Below, piece after piece: positions 1 to 10,566 of a DNA stretch of 64,000 bases. The notes under the pieces are model-generated. The model was not told the DNA's origin. It made no database searches and saw only the letters and a list, made by a program, of their open reading frames with translations. The first letter of the stretch is position 1, and every line of letters starts with the position of its first letter. A program made the position numbers and the translations under genes. The stretch is from positions 1,171,455-1,235,454 of the forward strand of contig ML976986.1 of the NCBI GenBank assembly GCA_010015675.1. Reading direction: 5' to 3'. The stretch is from Byssothecium circinans. Lineage: Eukaryota; Ascomycota; Dothideomycetes; Pleosporales; Massarinaceae.

Positions 1-1954
1 TATTCCCATCCGCCCTGCGCATGCATCCAGCAAATATAGTCGGATTGGCACAAGGCTTGGTTCGATCAGTCCAAGCAGCCTTGATAGCGACCAATATTTG
101 GAGCGAATGTATCGGAGATGCGGGTGCCCGCAAGGGTGAAATCGACTCGGACGCAACTTTCTTTAGGCATAAGCTTGAAGGCTGCAAGTATGAAGGCTGG
201 AATACGCTCACCCAAAGGGCGCACTATCGCGGTTTACATCATGCTGCCGACCCTCGAACGGAACCGTGAAGTTTTGTAGAGGCTATTAAAATACACCCCT
301 GCCGCCTCCAACACCGCATGGGAGAGGTCGAGAGCCCCGGATTGGCCCTCATTCGATGCCATATGATTTGGTCTTCGCACGTTTGACACTGTCCTCTTCA
401 ACAGCAGCAATCAATGAGCTTTCCGATGGGCCGGATCTCATCACACAGACGTCGGATAGTACGGGGCCCTTGTAATCAACCGTCCAGCGTCTCACAAGAT
501 ACTAGAAAGAGGTAGATAGCGACAATGCGTGTTTGGCAATCCAACATGTGTCCCACCTAACTTGCTAGAACAATGGTTGGAGGGGTTGCTGGGAAGAATG
601 CCATGCCAGATGGTCTTGTGTACGGCTCGCCGTCCGATGAGCTGAGGGACACTAGTAAGAGATAGACACTGGGGATACTGCATATAGAGTCCCGTCCAAA
701 GGACGCGGCGATGGCGGTTGCGTACAAGTTTTGAGGCTATGTCACCCTTGAACTATATGTTCTGGTTATGGCACATCTGTGTGTCCATAGGGTCTCCGCA
801 AATTCTCCGTCGATCACGGAGTCCGTTGACCATTATTCTTTTGGTCCCATATTCTTCCTGGCTCTTTCGACACGGTACCCTAGACTTGAATACTCTTGGA
901 AGTCCTCTGCAGCTCCAAAGACCACTCTATAGAGAAAACAGAATCGGGTCCTGGTCGCATGAGGCTGCCGCCATGTCATGTTATCATCGTCTACCGTGAA
1001 GTGCTCAAACGCTGTATCGGAGGGATGTCTTGATATGATGTTGGCGCATCCGCATCTGCCGTTGATTCGGTCGTCACACGCCTGCGGTTGGATGGCTGCG
1101 TCTCGTTCTGTACGGATGCCAACACCTATCCGCTAAGGGAAGAAAGCATTGCGAGGCGCAAACGTCGTGGAACGTTCGGTCAAGGGCGCGAAGGCTCGGC
1201 CAGTCGTTTGCCGGAATCATCATGTCCGCCATCTACAGTCGACGCTCGTCTCTCGTTGTACTCAGAGTGTGGATGAGTGGACACAGCAGCGCATGGGGTG
1301 TAGTCGGTGAGCGGCTCTCTCGACGCATTTATAACGACAAACTCGACCATCATATCCGATGGAGTCAATGATTCTATTGTGGGCGCAGACGGTCATTCGG
1401 GAGCCCACCTCATCGAGTCGCGATAGACACACCGAACGACTCGGAGATCGAGTACCTGAGCCTCCCACTTGGGCTAAGCGACAACAGTTTAAGCTATTCT
1501 GGTCACTCAAGGGGCTTCATTTTACAACAAAAATGAGGGAAATTCAGTCTCGTGATGCTTGATTTTTATGATACTGGTATATCTGATTGTAAAAAGGGCA
1601 CATAGCGGAGTATGTGAAGGCTATGGTGGCCTTTTTCCCAACATTTTCTCTCGTCTGATGCTATACAGTAGCCGCTATCCTCTCACATCCGTCGCCTATC
1701 CTGTTTTCCGTTATTCACCGACGCTCATACGCTCTATTCCGCCCTATATATATCCCTCGCGGTAACAACATCTCCGGATATTAGCCTGATCAAAAGTCTC
1801 ACAAAGCCTATTCATGGTGTACACAACCCGTAGTACTCTTACAAGGAGTCAGATATTATATTTTCGTAATTTCCGAAGATCGCTTTTCCGTGAGAGACAT
1901 GTTAGACGAAGACATCCCCTCGCCAGGTCACGGCCAGCGATGCAAAAGAATCCA
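1..1954. other. gene-poor stretch, nothing recognised
   Basis: About 2 kb without a convincing gene. The open frames are short (under about 95 codons on most frames), overlap on both strands, lack recognisable motifs and show no intron-linked continuation. I saw no RNA gene or inverted-repeat element here. Confidence 0.5.
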
Positions 1955-2680
1955 TCAGCACGCTCTCTTACGGTCTGTATTGATGGTCCTCTTGTACTTC
2001 GCAAACCGCGCCGCAGTGTTACCATCCTGGTTCTCATGCGCCAATATCTCATTAATCATTTCGCTCTTCCACGCGGGGTTTCCTTGCTTGTAAACCCTGC
2101 CCAGCTGTCTGAGGAATCTAGCAGATCCGACAGGCATCACGTCCTTCAGCCATGCCTTGAGGTCTTTTCTGTTAATAACCCCCATATTCTTGATTTCCCG
2201 GGCACTCATCGATCCCGTCAGACTACCTTGCGCAGAAGATCCAAGGAGAGGCGGAGGTGGGAGGCGGGCACGAAGGGCGGCATCGAGGCGCACAGTCGGT
2301 GTCGAGGGGTTGGGTACTGGTGCAGGTGAACTCCCATTTTTTATGCTGGCCGCCAATGCGAGAGCAGTCTGTAGTCTATTAGCAAGGCTCATCTTCAGTT
2401 CACGTGTACGTACCTGTTGTACATGAAGGCGCAAGTCCATCCAGCGGTGAGCTGGGTCGGTGCAGAATGCCTGATCTATCTCGTAGACTGTGGGCACCAA
2501 CTTTCCATCCTTGTCGAAGTACCATGCGACTACGGTATAGAAGGGCAGTCCTTCTATGTTGTCGTAGGTCACGAAGTCATCGTAGACCTCGACTTTGGTA
2601 AAGTCCTCACCTTTGGTTTCCAAAAAACCTCCAAAGCGACTGAAGTTTGAGGCTGGCATAGATTGCGGAATGTGGGCCAT
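1955..2680 (-). CDS. hypothetical protein with one probable intron
   Basis: I do not recognise the family. The open frame begins MAHIPQSMPASNF and gives 241 residues if unspliced. A probable 45-bp intron lies at 2413-2369 (reading direction): donor GTACGT, branch-like GCTAAT, acceptor CAG. It is a multiple of three and has no stop, so it stays open when read through. Splicing removes 15 residues and joins LRLHVQQ to TALALAAS, giving about 226 residues. The N-terminal part has a folded-domain look (FTKVEVYDDFVTYDN, VVAWYFDKDGKLVPTVYEID). The middle is Pro/Ser-rich, and the C-terminal part is basic (about residues 165-240). No signal peptide or membrane segment is visible. A further intron near the 3' end is possible. 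It stands alone in a gene-poor region. Confidence 0.5.
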   Translation of the reverse strand: MAHIPQSMPASNFSRFGGFLETKGEDFTKVEVYDDFVTYDNIEGLPFYTVVAWYFDKDGKLVPTVYEIDQAFCTDPAHRWMDLRLHVQQVRTRELKMSLANRLQTALALAASIKNGSSPAPVPNPSTPTVRLDAALRARLPPPPLLGSSAQGSLTGSMSAREIKNMGVINRKDLKAWLKDVMPVGSARFLRQLGRVYKQGNPAWKSEMINEILAHENQDGNTAARFAKYKRTINTDRKRAC

Positions 2681-3752
2681 GGTTGATGAAAAAAAGAGGG
2701 AATGTTTTGTGTGTGTTACAATAAGGGGTCAAGGATCACAGTCGTTGCGAAGGTTTTTATACCTACTGCAAACAGAATCAGGAAATGACAAAGCAAACAC
2801 GAGAGTGAGGTCCATAGCAAACGCTTGAGGAATCTCAATACACAATGTAGGAAGAAATCACGAGCTAGGGGACGCCGAAACGCAGGGTTTTGTCCGTCAG
2901 TGACTTATATCCCAGTCAATGCGAAGTCGGATTTGTGTCTGTACAATGCATACGGCTTTGCTCGAACTGCAACTCCCGCAGCTCTTGGGATGAAAAAGGC
3001 TCTGTTCACAACGTATGCACCTTGGAAAGCAGTCTCTCATGAGGCATGGCTTTGCATTCACGACATCTATACACTGTCATGGAGATATATCTCTAATACT
3101 AAAGTCGGACTGCCCTGCAGCTTTTGGGGTCCGATGCTGTGCAGCCTTGAAGGTAGTACTCTGATAATAGGTTCCTCGCAAAAAATCGACCAAGCAGTAG
3201 TATCTGACTAGGGCGTGGCTACAAGATCATCTAAAGTTGGCCAGTGTATTCTTCTATAAACATGGCAAAGCTTTAGTAATGCGTTGAATACCTATCCCAT
3301 GCCTATGTGCGTCGTACATGGCATCTAGATATTGGAGACATTCCACGGATTCAGCATATTAACGGCAGTAATAAACGATCAAGTGTAGCAACGGATGGAT
3401 GGTATTATGTGTCCTTGCTACTCAGGTCAAGCAAGCGTTATCTATCTACAACGCCACTCTCTCCAAACTAAGTCATCCTCCCATCCGAGCTATGGAAACC
3501 GGTGGCGGATCCCAGGGACTAGCCACTACAAGTCGGTGTTTCGGTAAACACCTATCTGGGTCCATCTCCAAAGAGAGACTTGCGCAGCTGTTTCGTATCG
3601 CTATCGTCGTTGACATTGACGTTGCCGTTCACAGGCGTCGCCAAAGGTGCCGACTGCGTTGAGCCTGCAGTAGATTCTGTGGTCTACTGCTGGCTACCCG
3701 CAAGGCGCCGTTGCAGCCAGATCCCACGTGGATCCCCATCATGTTCCCAAAT
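2681..3752. other. intergenic, nothing recognised
   Basis: The only long open frame (2825-3211, plus) begins just outside the preceding gene's 5' end and has no family features. I treat it as a chance ORF. Confidence 0.4.
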
Positions 3753-4229
3753 CTAGCGACAATGAACCAGCCTCGCAAGTTCTGCAATCGATTTCCGACC
3801 GCGGCAATTCCTAGTTGAATCCCCATTAGGAAACACCATGGAAAAGCTGTCATAGTCATAGCTGTCTGCCAGTTCGCGGAGAAACTCACGGTTGGCCTCG
3901 TGAACAAGGAAATTGGGAGTGCGGACTGCCTTGATGATGGCTTGCTGAGGATTTTGTGCATGATGCGGGCGGCTCCACGCAATGTTTAATTCGCGTTCGA
4001 TGTTGATGAAACCAGGCTCTGCGTTGTTGCGGCCTTCTTCGTTCGTAATGACAGTGAAGGAAGTTCTTCTAAATCGTCGGAGAGCATCAAAGGCGGGGAG
4101 AGTCCAAGGATACATCCGCTCATCGCGATTGAGAAAAGTCACATCGATAAAGATCGTCGTTCGAGGGTCCAGAAGGCTCCCAAAGAGTTGCAATGCTCTC
4201 AAAAGCGCGTGGCGTCGCCAAATGAACAA
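3753..4229 (-). CDS. hypothetical protein, possibly partial
   Basis: An open frame of about 158 codons whose frame starts at a TTG (4229). The frame continues upstream without an ATG to a stop near 4290, so either a first exon is missing or this is a fragment. The composition looks coding-like (for example FIDVTFLNRDERMYPW, RTSFTVITNEEGRNN, LRELADSYDYDSFSMVF), but I do not recognise the family. No signal peptide, membrane segment or repeat is visible. It could be a relic of a larger gene in a region with no other genes. Confidence 0.3.
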   Translation of the reverse strand: MFIWRRHALLRALQLFGSLLDPRTTIFIDVTFLNRDERMYPWTLPAFDALRRFRRTSFTVITNEEGRNNAEPGFINIERELNIAWSRPHHAQNPQQAIIKAVRTPNFLVHEANREFLRELADSYDYDSFSMVFPNGDSTRNCRGRKSIAELARLVHCR

Positions 4230-5862
4230 GTTCCAGCGCCAATGGACGCGTCGAAGTCTGCAGGCCAGCTCATACCTTACGCGGGGACTTCAACGGACTG
4301 ACTAATATTTCTAGCGCAACGACGCGCCCTCTTGCGCATATAGGTGTTTATCTTCGACACATACACGATGCTAATTAGAATGCGGAATCGATTTTACCGC
4401 CATAGGTAGGATAGTATCTCGACTGGCAACTGGCGTTCGGATACAGAAAATTCGAGACTAGCGACAAGAAGCCCTATCAAGAAGCCCGTCAAGAAGCCGG
4501 TTGTATACATTCATGATGCCGATACTACAGTTATATGCAACCCTCGGGAGAACTTCGACTGTAGCGCCGTGCTGGCTGTAGAAATGTGGTTTCACTGGTA
4601 TCCACTACAGCGAGAGCAGAAACAAAACGCTGACCGGAATGCCGCAGTAACAAAGACGGGCGAGCCACTGACCAATCCGATCCCGGCAGCATTTAAAACG
4701 AAATACAGTATCGCATATATTTGGGATATTTCATAGAAGGGGATGATCTTGACTGGTTCACAGCAATGAAGACAACATGCACGCCATGTATCTATTGCAT
4801 TGGCAGCGGAGAGTATTTGGGGCAATTAATCGGATACAGCCTTTCAACGAGCGTTTACAGACAAAAATGCTATGGCGCCGGGCCAGAAGAAACTCAGATG
4901 CCCTGCCCTAGAGTATCGTAAGTACGATCTAACTATAGGCGACCTTCATGAACGGCGTGGCGTAGCTACTAGAACGTAACGCCTGTGCAATGCCACATAC
5001 TAACACCCACCCCCTATAAGCTCTATTAATGTATATGTAGCTTTTAAAAAAACAAATTCACATTAACTCAAGCGCCAGAGTGGTATTGCTACCTTTTCCT
5101 ACGCCTAACGGGACGGTGTGAATACTTACAGAAGCAATCACCCAAACCTAAACAGCAACTACTGAAGGAAATTAACAAATCTTCTACCTAGGCCAATTTG
5201 CGTTTCTGTAATCATCTACCATGTACTGTTCAATAAATTCCACCTCCGCAGCTATCAATTTGGCCGCTTCTTGATCACTTGCACGTTGTAATCGGCTCTT
5301 CCTGCGTAGAGGCCAAATACCACTGGTATGTGATTCCACCGAGCCATAGAAGCACTTACGTATATGTTGCATATCTAATAGGACAATAGCTAATTAATTA
5401 TTTAGAAATCAGCTTTAGCGCGAGAGTTAGCAAGTCTCCCTCTTTCAGGTGTTAATGAATTAAACAACTGCGCAGATACGCCTCTGCTTCCAGCCATGGC
5501 GTTACGTTACAAACTTAATGAGAGGCCTTCCTGACAGAATATTGCCATACTTTGCCCAAATATGACACTTCGGTGCGGAAATTTTCTCTCATCGACACTC
5601 CAGTCGTGTTGGGCGATAGAGATTATGATTATTAAGGCGAGCCTTACTGCGATTTACGAGCACTACCTTAGCAGCACCGTCCCTGTTCTATGTTTGCTTC
5701 ATGGAGATAGAACTGACCAGTGCATCAATTTTCCTAACGACAAACAGGGTTCTTGCCCAAGCAAAGTAAGCTATTCGCTCAATGAAACCGGGACGGTGTT
5801 CTTGTATTCTCAACCAGATGGCTTAATACTCAAGACGAATTTTTTGTCTCTAAATAGCGCGT
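4230..5862. other. gene-poor stretch, nothing recognised
   Basis: Short ORFs only. A small run of near-identical CAAGAAGCC-type repeats occurs near 4460-4500. No RNA gene or transposon ends seen. Confidence 0.4.
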
Positions 5863-6681
5863 CTAGAGAGAATCCCTCAACGCAGTTGCTTTTGCCCTAT
5901 TCCAGAAACCTGCTGCAGGTTGTCTCACATTTGGTTGGGCGATACAGGTAAATCGATGGAGAATATTACCGACTGGAAACGAGCTTATTGGTGATGACTT
6001 GTTTCTCCTTCTCCTTCCCAGAAATGTGCCGTATTGCTCCATGCCATAATTTCGTTGGTCGGTAAGGCATACTTGAAGATGTTCAACATGAGCTCTATAG
6101 CGAGGACTATCTTGAGTTCCTATGCAGTCTTTTTTTGATACTAATAGGGATGCTTGGCTACTGCGTAAAGCTCCTTGAAGACGCAGTGACGTAGAAGCGA
6201 AACTGATGGAAGATGGTCTTCCGGCGGACGGATCTTCGGCGCTTCGTCTACTATGACAGAAACTTTGACATGCACTTTCCAGCCAATACCATACCCACGC
6301 GTCCATCTTTCCAACTCCACGCATAAACTCCTCCGTTTCGTTTCGTTTCAATCCACGCGGCATAGCCCCAATCCCTGCGACCAAATCCCTGCGATTCACT
6401 GTCTTGAAGCCTCTCGACCAATCAAATCCTAGATCCCAGCGCTTAGCGCATGAACAACGCTCATCAAACCCCAACAGCGACGACAGTCCGTAAAGCCGGT
6501 CAAAGGAAACGAAACTCTCCGGCGCAGTGCCGTTTGTTCGAATCGGCGGCGTGATAGGGTAGATGAGCTGGGTGCTGGTGATATAAGATGCCTTCGGTCG
6601 CACCTGAATCGTTCTGTTGTCATCAGGCTGAGGCTCAGATACACTCTCTTCGAATCGTCTCTTCATTTTACTGGGAAACAA
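5863..6681 (-). CDS. hypothetical protein
   Basis: A 272-codon open frame starting MFPSKMKRRFEESVSE (second Met five codons in, at 6666). The first 140 residues or so are polar and aromatic (SYITSTQLIYPITPPIRTNG, RLYGLSSLLGFDERC, DAWVWYWLESAC) and look genuinely coding. The C-terminal half is less convincing and may be read-through of an unrecognised intron or 3' region. No domain recognised, no signal peptide. Its start lies only about 100 bp from the start of the divergently transcribed secreted-protein gene at 6780, so the two would share a very short promoter. One of the two models may therefore be wrong. Confidence 0.4.
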   Translation of the reverse strand: MFPSKMKRRFEESVSEPQPDDNRTIQVRPKASYITSTQLIYPITPPIRTNGTAPESFVSFDRLYGLSSLLGFDERCSCAKRWDLGFDWSRGFKTVNRRDLVAGIGAMPRGLKRNETEEFMRGVGKMDAWVWYWLESACQSFCHSRRSAEDPSAGRPSSISFASTSLRLQGALRSSQASLLVSKKDCIGTQDSPRYRAHVEHLQVCLTDQRNYGMEQYGTFLGRRRRNKSSPISSFPVGNILHRFTCIAQPNVRQPAAGFWNRAKATALRDSL

Positions 6682-6779
6682 AAAGCTGAAAGTGTTGCCT
6701 CAACTGTTTGCTTTCAGCCATCGAAACAATCTTCTTTTCTCCTACAACCCACGACAAAAAGACGAACACATCTTCAACA

Positions 6780-7196
6780 ATGAAACCCACAACTTTCGTC
6801 ACCTTCCTATCGGGAGCAAGCCTAGCCACTGCGCTCCCAACTCAGCGATCCATTGTGACCCTACGCCTTCACAAAACGCCCCCAGCACGCTACGTAGCCG
6901 ACGGTCAAGCTCCTTTAAACACACGCGGATCTCCCTTACACATCGCGGTCGGCCAGGTCCTCTCTTTCGACCACTCACCACTTCGCGTCCAAGCCATCGA
7001 AATCGCGAAAGTCCAACCAGGCATCGATTTAAGCAGCCCACCACGATTAGTCGAGGACAATAGCGACAGGGTGAGATGTAAGGCGAAGCTTGCGTACGGG
7101 AGTGCAGGGGTTGAGATCGTGAAGGGTAATAGGTCAGTAGTGATAAGAGAAGGTGGTTTGGCAGATGTGACGGGGATAGAATGTTGGTTGGAATAG
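6780..7196 (+). CDS. small secreted protein (candidate effector-like)
   Basis: A 138-residue protein of unknown function. I chose the Met at 6780 (MKPTTFVTFLSGASLATALP) rather than the longer frame from 6708. It gives a textbook secretion signal: one Lys, a hydrophobic core of about 14 residues and a small-residue ALP cleavage site near residue 18. The mature part is about 120 residues with only two cysteines (VRCKAKL and GIECWLE) flanking a charged stretch, which could form one disulphide. No catalytic motif, repeat or membrane anchor is visible. Short length, signal peptide and no recognised domain fit a small secreted protein, a class that includes effectors; that role is inference only. 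The gene appears to be intronless. Confidence 0.6.
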   Translation: MKPTTFVTFLSGASLATALPTQRSIVTLRLHKTPPARYVADGQAPLNTRGSPLHIAVGQVLSFDHSPLRVQAIEIAKVQPGIDLSSPPRLVEDNSDRVRCKAKLAYGSAGVEIVKGNRSVVIREGGLADVTGIECWLE

Positions 7197-7391
7197 GAAG
7201 AGATGGGAGGGAGGGACACTTCCCTTGCATAGCGACGGCGTTTTTATTTGCGTGATACCAATCTTTTCGATTCTTTAGTGTATTCTTAGGCCAACTTATG
7301 CCAACCTTTGTTCCTATCATCACCTGCGCCTGCGATGTATACCTGCCTGAGCTCGTGAATGTCCCCATCAACCTCTCATATATGAAGGGAT

Positions 7392-8303
7392 TCATGATGC
7401 GAAGCCCTTCATGATTCTCTCGACCATACTAATGCCTGCCAGCTCATCCGCATTTGGTGGCACCTCGCTCACCTTCTCATTATTTTTCCCAAAGTCGCCA
7501 TCGTTCATGATCTGTTCCATCATGCGTATGCCTTTCAGCTCTTGTAGCGGTGGTATGTTCTGCAATGCCTCTGGATCGAACTCCTCAAAAACTACCCTGT
7601 CCATCGGCTTGACTGTATTTTGCACTTCGATAATCTTTTCAGGCGTGATAACGAAGTCACACTGCACCTCGCCTCCCTTCCCCGGTGTGATCTTATCCAA
7701 ACCCAACACTTCCTCGTTGACAACCTGGCAGCTGTGTACAATGGCTACCACAGGCGCATTCTGCTTCATGACTTTCACATCGTGAAGCAGCGCCCATTGC
7801 ACCTCAAACAAGCCATGTCCTTCCCAAACAACCACGCCTTGCGTGTTGAGTGCAAGTGCTCCTAGCACGCTCAGGTCGATACTAATATGCTCGGCCTGCA
7901 TCTGAGCGAGTGTTATGCTCCTACCGATGCCGAACCTCTCCATCCCATCTAGCCAGCTCGCCGGCCGCAGCTCCTTCTCTTCCAATCGCGCTGGATCGAG
8001 CAGTACGAAACCTCTCCGTAGCCTATACGTTCCCACTATGAGCTTTTTGCCGTCCTTGAGCACGCGATACCGCAGTTCTTCCAAGCTATTGTCCGGCGTG
8101 GCGAGGATTGTTTTTGCGTCCTTGTAGCAGGGCAACTCGGCGAGGCGGTCGACCGCAGTAGAGGAATCGCGGAAGTCGGGAGTGAAGGATAGGAAATCAT
8201 AGTTGAAGCGCGAGTCGGGTTTCGCGTACTTGATGAGCTCTTGGTGAACCACGAGCCATAACTTTTGCCTCCGCTCGACGTGAAGGGATTCAGGCTTCGT
8301 CAT
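7392..8303 (-). CDS. 5-formyltetrahydrofolate cyclo-ligase-like protein
   Basis: A 303-residue intronless protein of the 5-FTHF cyclo-ligase (5,10-methenyl-THF synthetase) superfamily. Family members use ATP to convert 5-formyl-THF to 5,10-methenyl-THF. Supporting segments are a start resembling the family (ELIKYAKPDSRFNYDFLSFTPDF), the central block LKDGKKLIVGTYRLRRGFVLL, and the late block VAIVHSCQVVNEEVL followed by CDFVITPEKIIEV, near residues 190-235. This arrangement resembles the MTHFS-domain (MTHFSD-like) branch more than the short canonical enzyme of about 200 residues. A catalytic role is therefore likely but not certain, and it may bind folate or nucleotide without the classical activity. 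The acidic C-terminal tail (about 60 residues) is extra. No targeting signal is seen, so it is probably cytosolic. It is transcribed divergently from the transporter at 8840. Confidence 0.75.
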   Translation of the reverse strand: MTKPESLHVERRQKLWLVVHQELIKYAKPDSRFNYDFLSFTPDFRDSSTAVDRLAELPCYKDAKTILATPDNSLEELRYRVLKDGKKLIVGTYRLRRGFVLLDPARLEEKELRPASWLDGMERFGIGRSITLAQMQAEHISIDLSVLGALALNTQGVVVWEGHGLFEVQWALLHDVKVMKQNAPVVAIVHSCQVVNEEVLGLDKITPGKGGEVQCDFVITPEKIIEVQNTVKPMDRVVFEEFDPEALQNIPPLQELKGIRMMEQIMNDGDFGKNNEKVSEVPPNADELAGISMVERIMKGFAS

Positions 8304-8839
8304 TTGGATAAATTTCAGCGAACGACTTTGGAACGATAGTGAGTGTTTGGAGGAACAAAGTCAGCGACGGGGCAGCTGGGGCAAATTGCACGCCCAGAGG
8401 GAAAGATAGTCGGAGGCGCCATCATGTGGTGTGAGGGGTTCTCTCATTGGAGTTCAGATGAAAAATCGCGATGCGTCATCGCTGCTGACTAAGACCAGGA
8501 TGGGCAAGCTCTCAACTTCCTATCCATCTTTCAATATCCATCCCATCCACGTCAACTCAACCTCCATTGCAAACATTTCACGGGGCAGTGTTCTTGTCGT
8601 CCTTATTCCGCTACCTTGTAGCGTCTGAGACTTATCCGCACCCCACAATCCTTTTCCGGTGGTGAGATCGCCCATCTACTTTCCCTGGTTATCCATATCT
8701 GCCGGCCCCGGAACCGAAGTCATGACGATGGAGAAGTAGCCGTCGCAAGGGACGCTGCATTTCCATTCTCATGCTCTAATATAAAATGCTTAGCCCTGTG
8801 TGAAGAAGCTTGATATTCGCCACTTGAAGGCTTCGAAAG
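8304..8839. promoter_or_regulatory. bidirectional promoter region
   Basis: 536 bp between two divergently transcribed genes (cyclo-ligase-like to the left, transporter to the right). A TATA-like AATATAAAATGC lies near 8777, about 60 bp upstream of the transporter start. Assigned from gene orientation; no specific factor site is claimed. Confidence 0.4.
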
Positions 8840-10240
8840 ATGGCTACTCCTCCCAACGATTTATCCAAGTCCAGTATTGGACACGACACAGCATTCTCCA
8901 TTGCTCGTCATGTGTCTACCGAGGAACATGTCTCCGAACTCAACATTGAGAATGCACCTAATCCGGACATCATGCCCAGCGAAGAACAGTCACAAAATGA
9001 CGGCCAAAATAAGCCCAAACCTACCCATGCCACGAAACTTTTTGGCATCCTAAAGTGGTTCGTTGTCGACCAATGGTTCCTCCTGGCAATGGCCGCCATC
9101 ATCTTGATCTCGTCGCAAGTCCAGGTCCCAAATGCCCAGCAACATGTAAAACGGACTGTTGTCACCTACCTCAGCGTGAGCGTCGTCTTCTTCGTCAACG
9201 GCTGCACATTCCCAACTCGTGTTTTGATCGAGAACTGGAAGAGGTGGAAGCTCCATCTCTTCGTTCAGTTGCAGTGCTATGTTGTCACCTCGGCAGCCGC
9301 TTTTGCAGTCGTCAGTCTATGTGCAACGAACCCCAACTTCAGTATGTCTGCTTCCACCTCTAGCAAAATATTGTCAAGACTGACTATGATGCAGTGGATC
9401 CCTGGCTTCTTATCGGTTTTCTATTCGTTGGCATCGCCCCTACAACAATGAGTTCGAACGTGATCATGACCAGACAAGCTCACGGAAACTCCGCTCTTAC
9501 TGTTGTCCAATCAATCATCGGCCAGTTCCTCTGCCCATTTCTGTCGCCAATCCTTCTCGAAATGTACCTGTCCAGCGGTGCATGGTACAGCAGAGTCCTC
9601 GTGGTTTCTGGCGGCAATTACGGCGAGATCTATCGCCGTGTCTTCATGCAACTCGGCATCTCTCTCTTCATTCCGGCCGCGAGTGGTCAAGTCGTCCAGT
9701 ACCTCTTCCCAAAAACGACAAAGAAAATCTTTTTCGACTGGAACTTGATCAAGCTATCTTCTTTGGGCCTTCTTACGCTTGTATGGCAGACGTTCGACCA
9801 GGCTTTTCGCTCTGGCGCGTTCGACTCAATCAAACGGTCCAACATGATCTTCATTGTCTTCACGGATATCGCGCTGTACTTCATCTGGCTCGGCATTTGC
9901 TTCGCGACCTCTATTCTTTGGCTGCCAAAGAAAGACGTCATTGCTTGCTGTTACTGCGCTCCTGCGAAGGCTCTAGCTATGATCGTGCCCTTGAGCTCAG
10001 TCATGTATATCAACGTCAGCCCGATCGAACAGTCCAAGTTGCAGATTCCGGTAATGAGTCCACACGAACTGCTAGTGAGATATACACTGACTTTGTATTT
10101 CAACCTCATAGGCCATCATCTTCCAGGCCTTGCAAGTTGGAATTGGCGGGCTGTTCACTATTGCGTTCAGGCGATGGATCCGGCCAGTTGAAGAGATAGA
10201 GGCTCGTGAGAAGCTTGCCCACGGGGAGCAACAGCAATGA
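8840..10240 (+). CDS. SBF-like (Rch1/SLC10A7-type) membrane transporter
   Basis: Multi-pass membrane protein of the bile acid:Na+ symporter-like superfamily (SBF_like). The closest known group is yeast Rch1 and animal SLC10A7, which act in plasma-membrane or secretory-pathway calcium control. Three exons: 8840-9341, 9395-10050 and 10112-10240, giving 428 residues. Introns are 53 and 61 bp with donors GTATGT and GTAATG. Junction 1 reads NF-MDPWLLIG and junction 2 reads KLQIP-AIIFQALQVG. A soluble, polar N-terminus of about 75 residues precedes about ten hydrophobic segments (for example WFLLAMAAIILISS, IGFLFVGIAPTTMSS, IALYFIWLGICFATSIL). The family-typical late block CAPAKALAMIVPL is present. 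The C-terminus is short and charged. Substrate is not readable from sequence. Confidence 0.85.
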
Positions 10241-10566
10241 GGAGGCTCAGATTCAATGACCGAAGAGCCTGCCCTTGGCGAGCATGATCTCTTAAAGTGC
10301 ATGAGCCAACTTGTCAACAATTGTCGGCCTCAATATCTTCGATTAGTCAGCCGCCCAATGAGAAGACCCTTGTAACCTCCTTCCCAAAACAATAATGCCT
10401 AGCTTGACCACGTTCCGAAGCGATTGGTAAACGCCAACAATTTCATCGTCATTGAGCATCAATTGCACATGCAGACACAAAAAGCTAAAGTTCTCCAGCA
10501 ACCCGGATAACGTCTTTCCTTCACTACGGTCAGTTGAAACTGTCTGTTCATTGTTCACTACGAAAA
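10241..10566. other. intergenic between two plus-strand genes
   Basis: About 326 bp: terminator of the transporter gene and promoter of the phosphatase gene. No distinct element recognised. Confidence 0.4.

Noticed and set aside
51..70. GGTTCGATC resembling a tRNA T-loop
   Set aside because: No matching T-stem, acceptor stem or A-box upstream; other GTTCGA sites (for example near 6537, 13606 and 13743) failed the same check.
1814..2329. 171-codon plus-strand frame
   Set aside because: Antisense to the hypothetical gene at 1955-2680, Arg/Ser-rich without motifs; the minus frame looks more protein-like and has a plausible intron.
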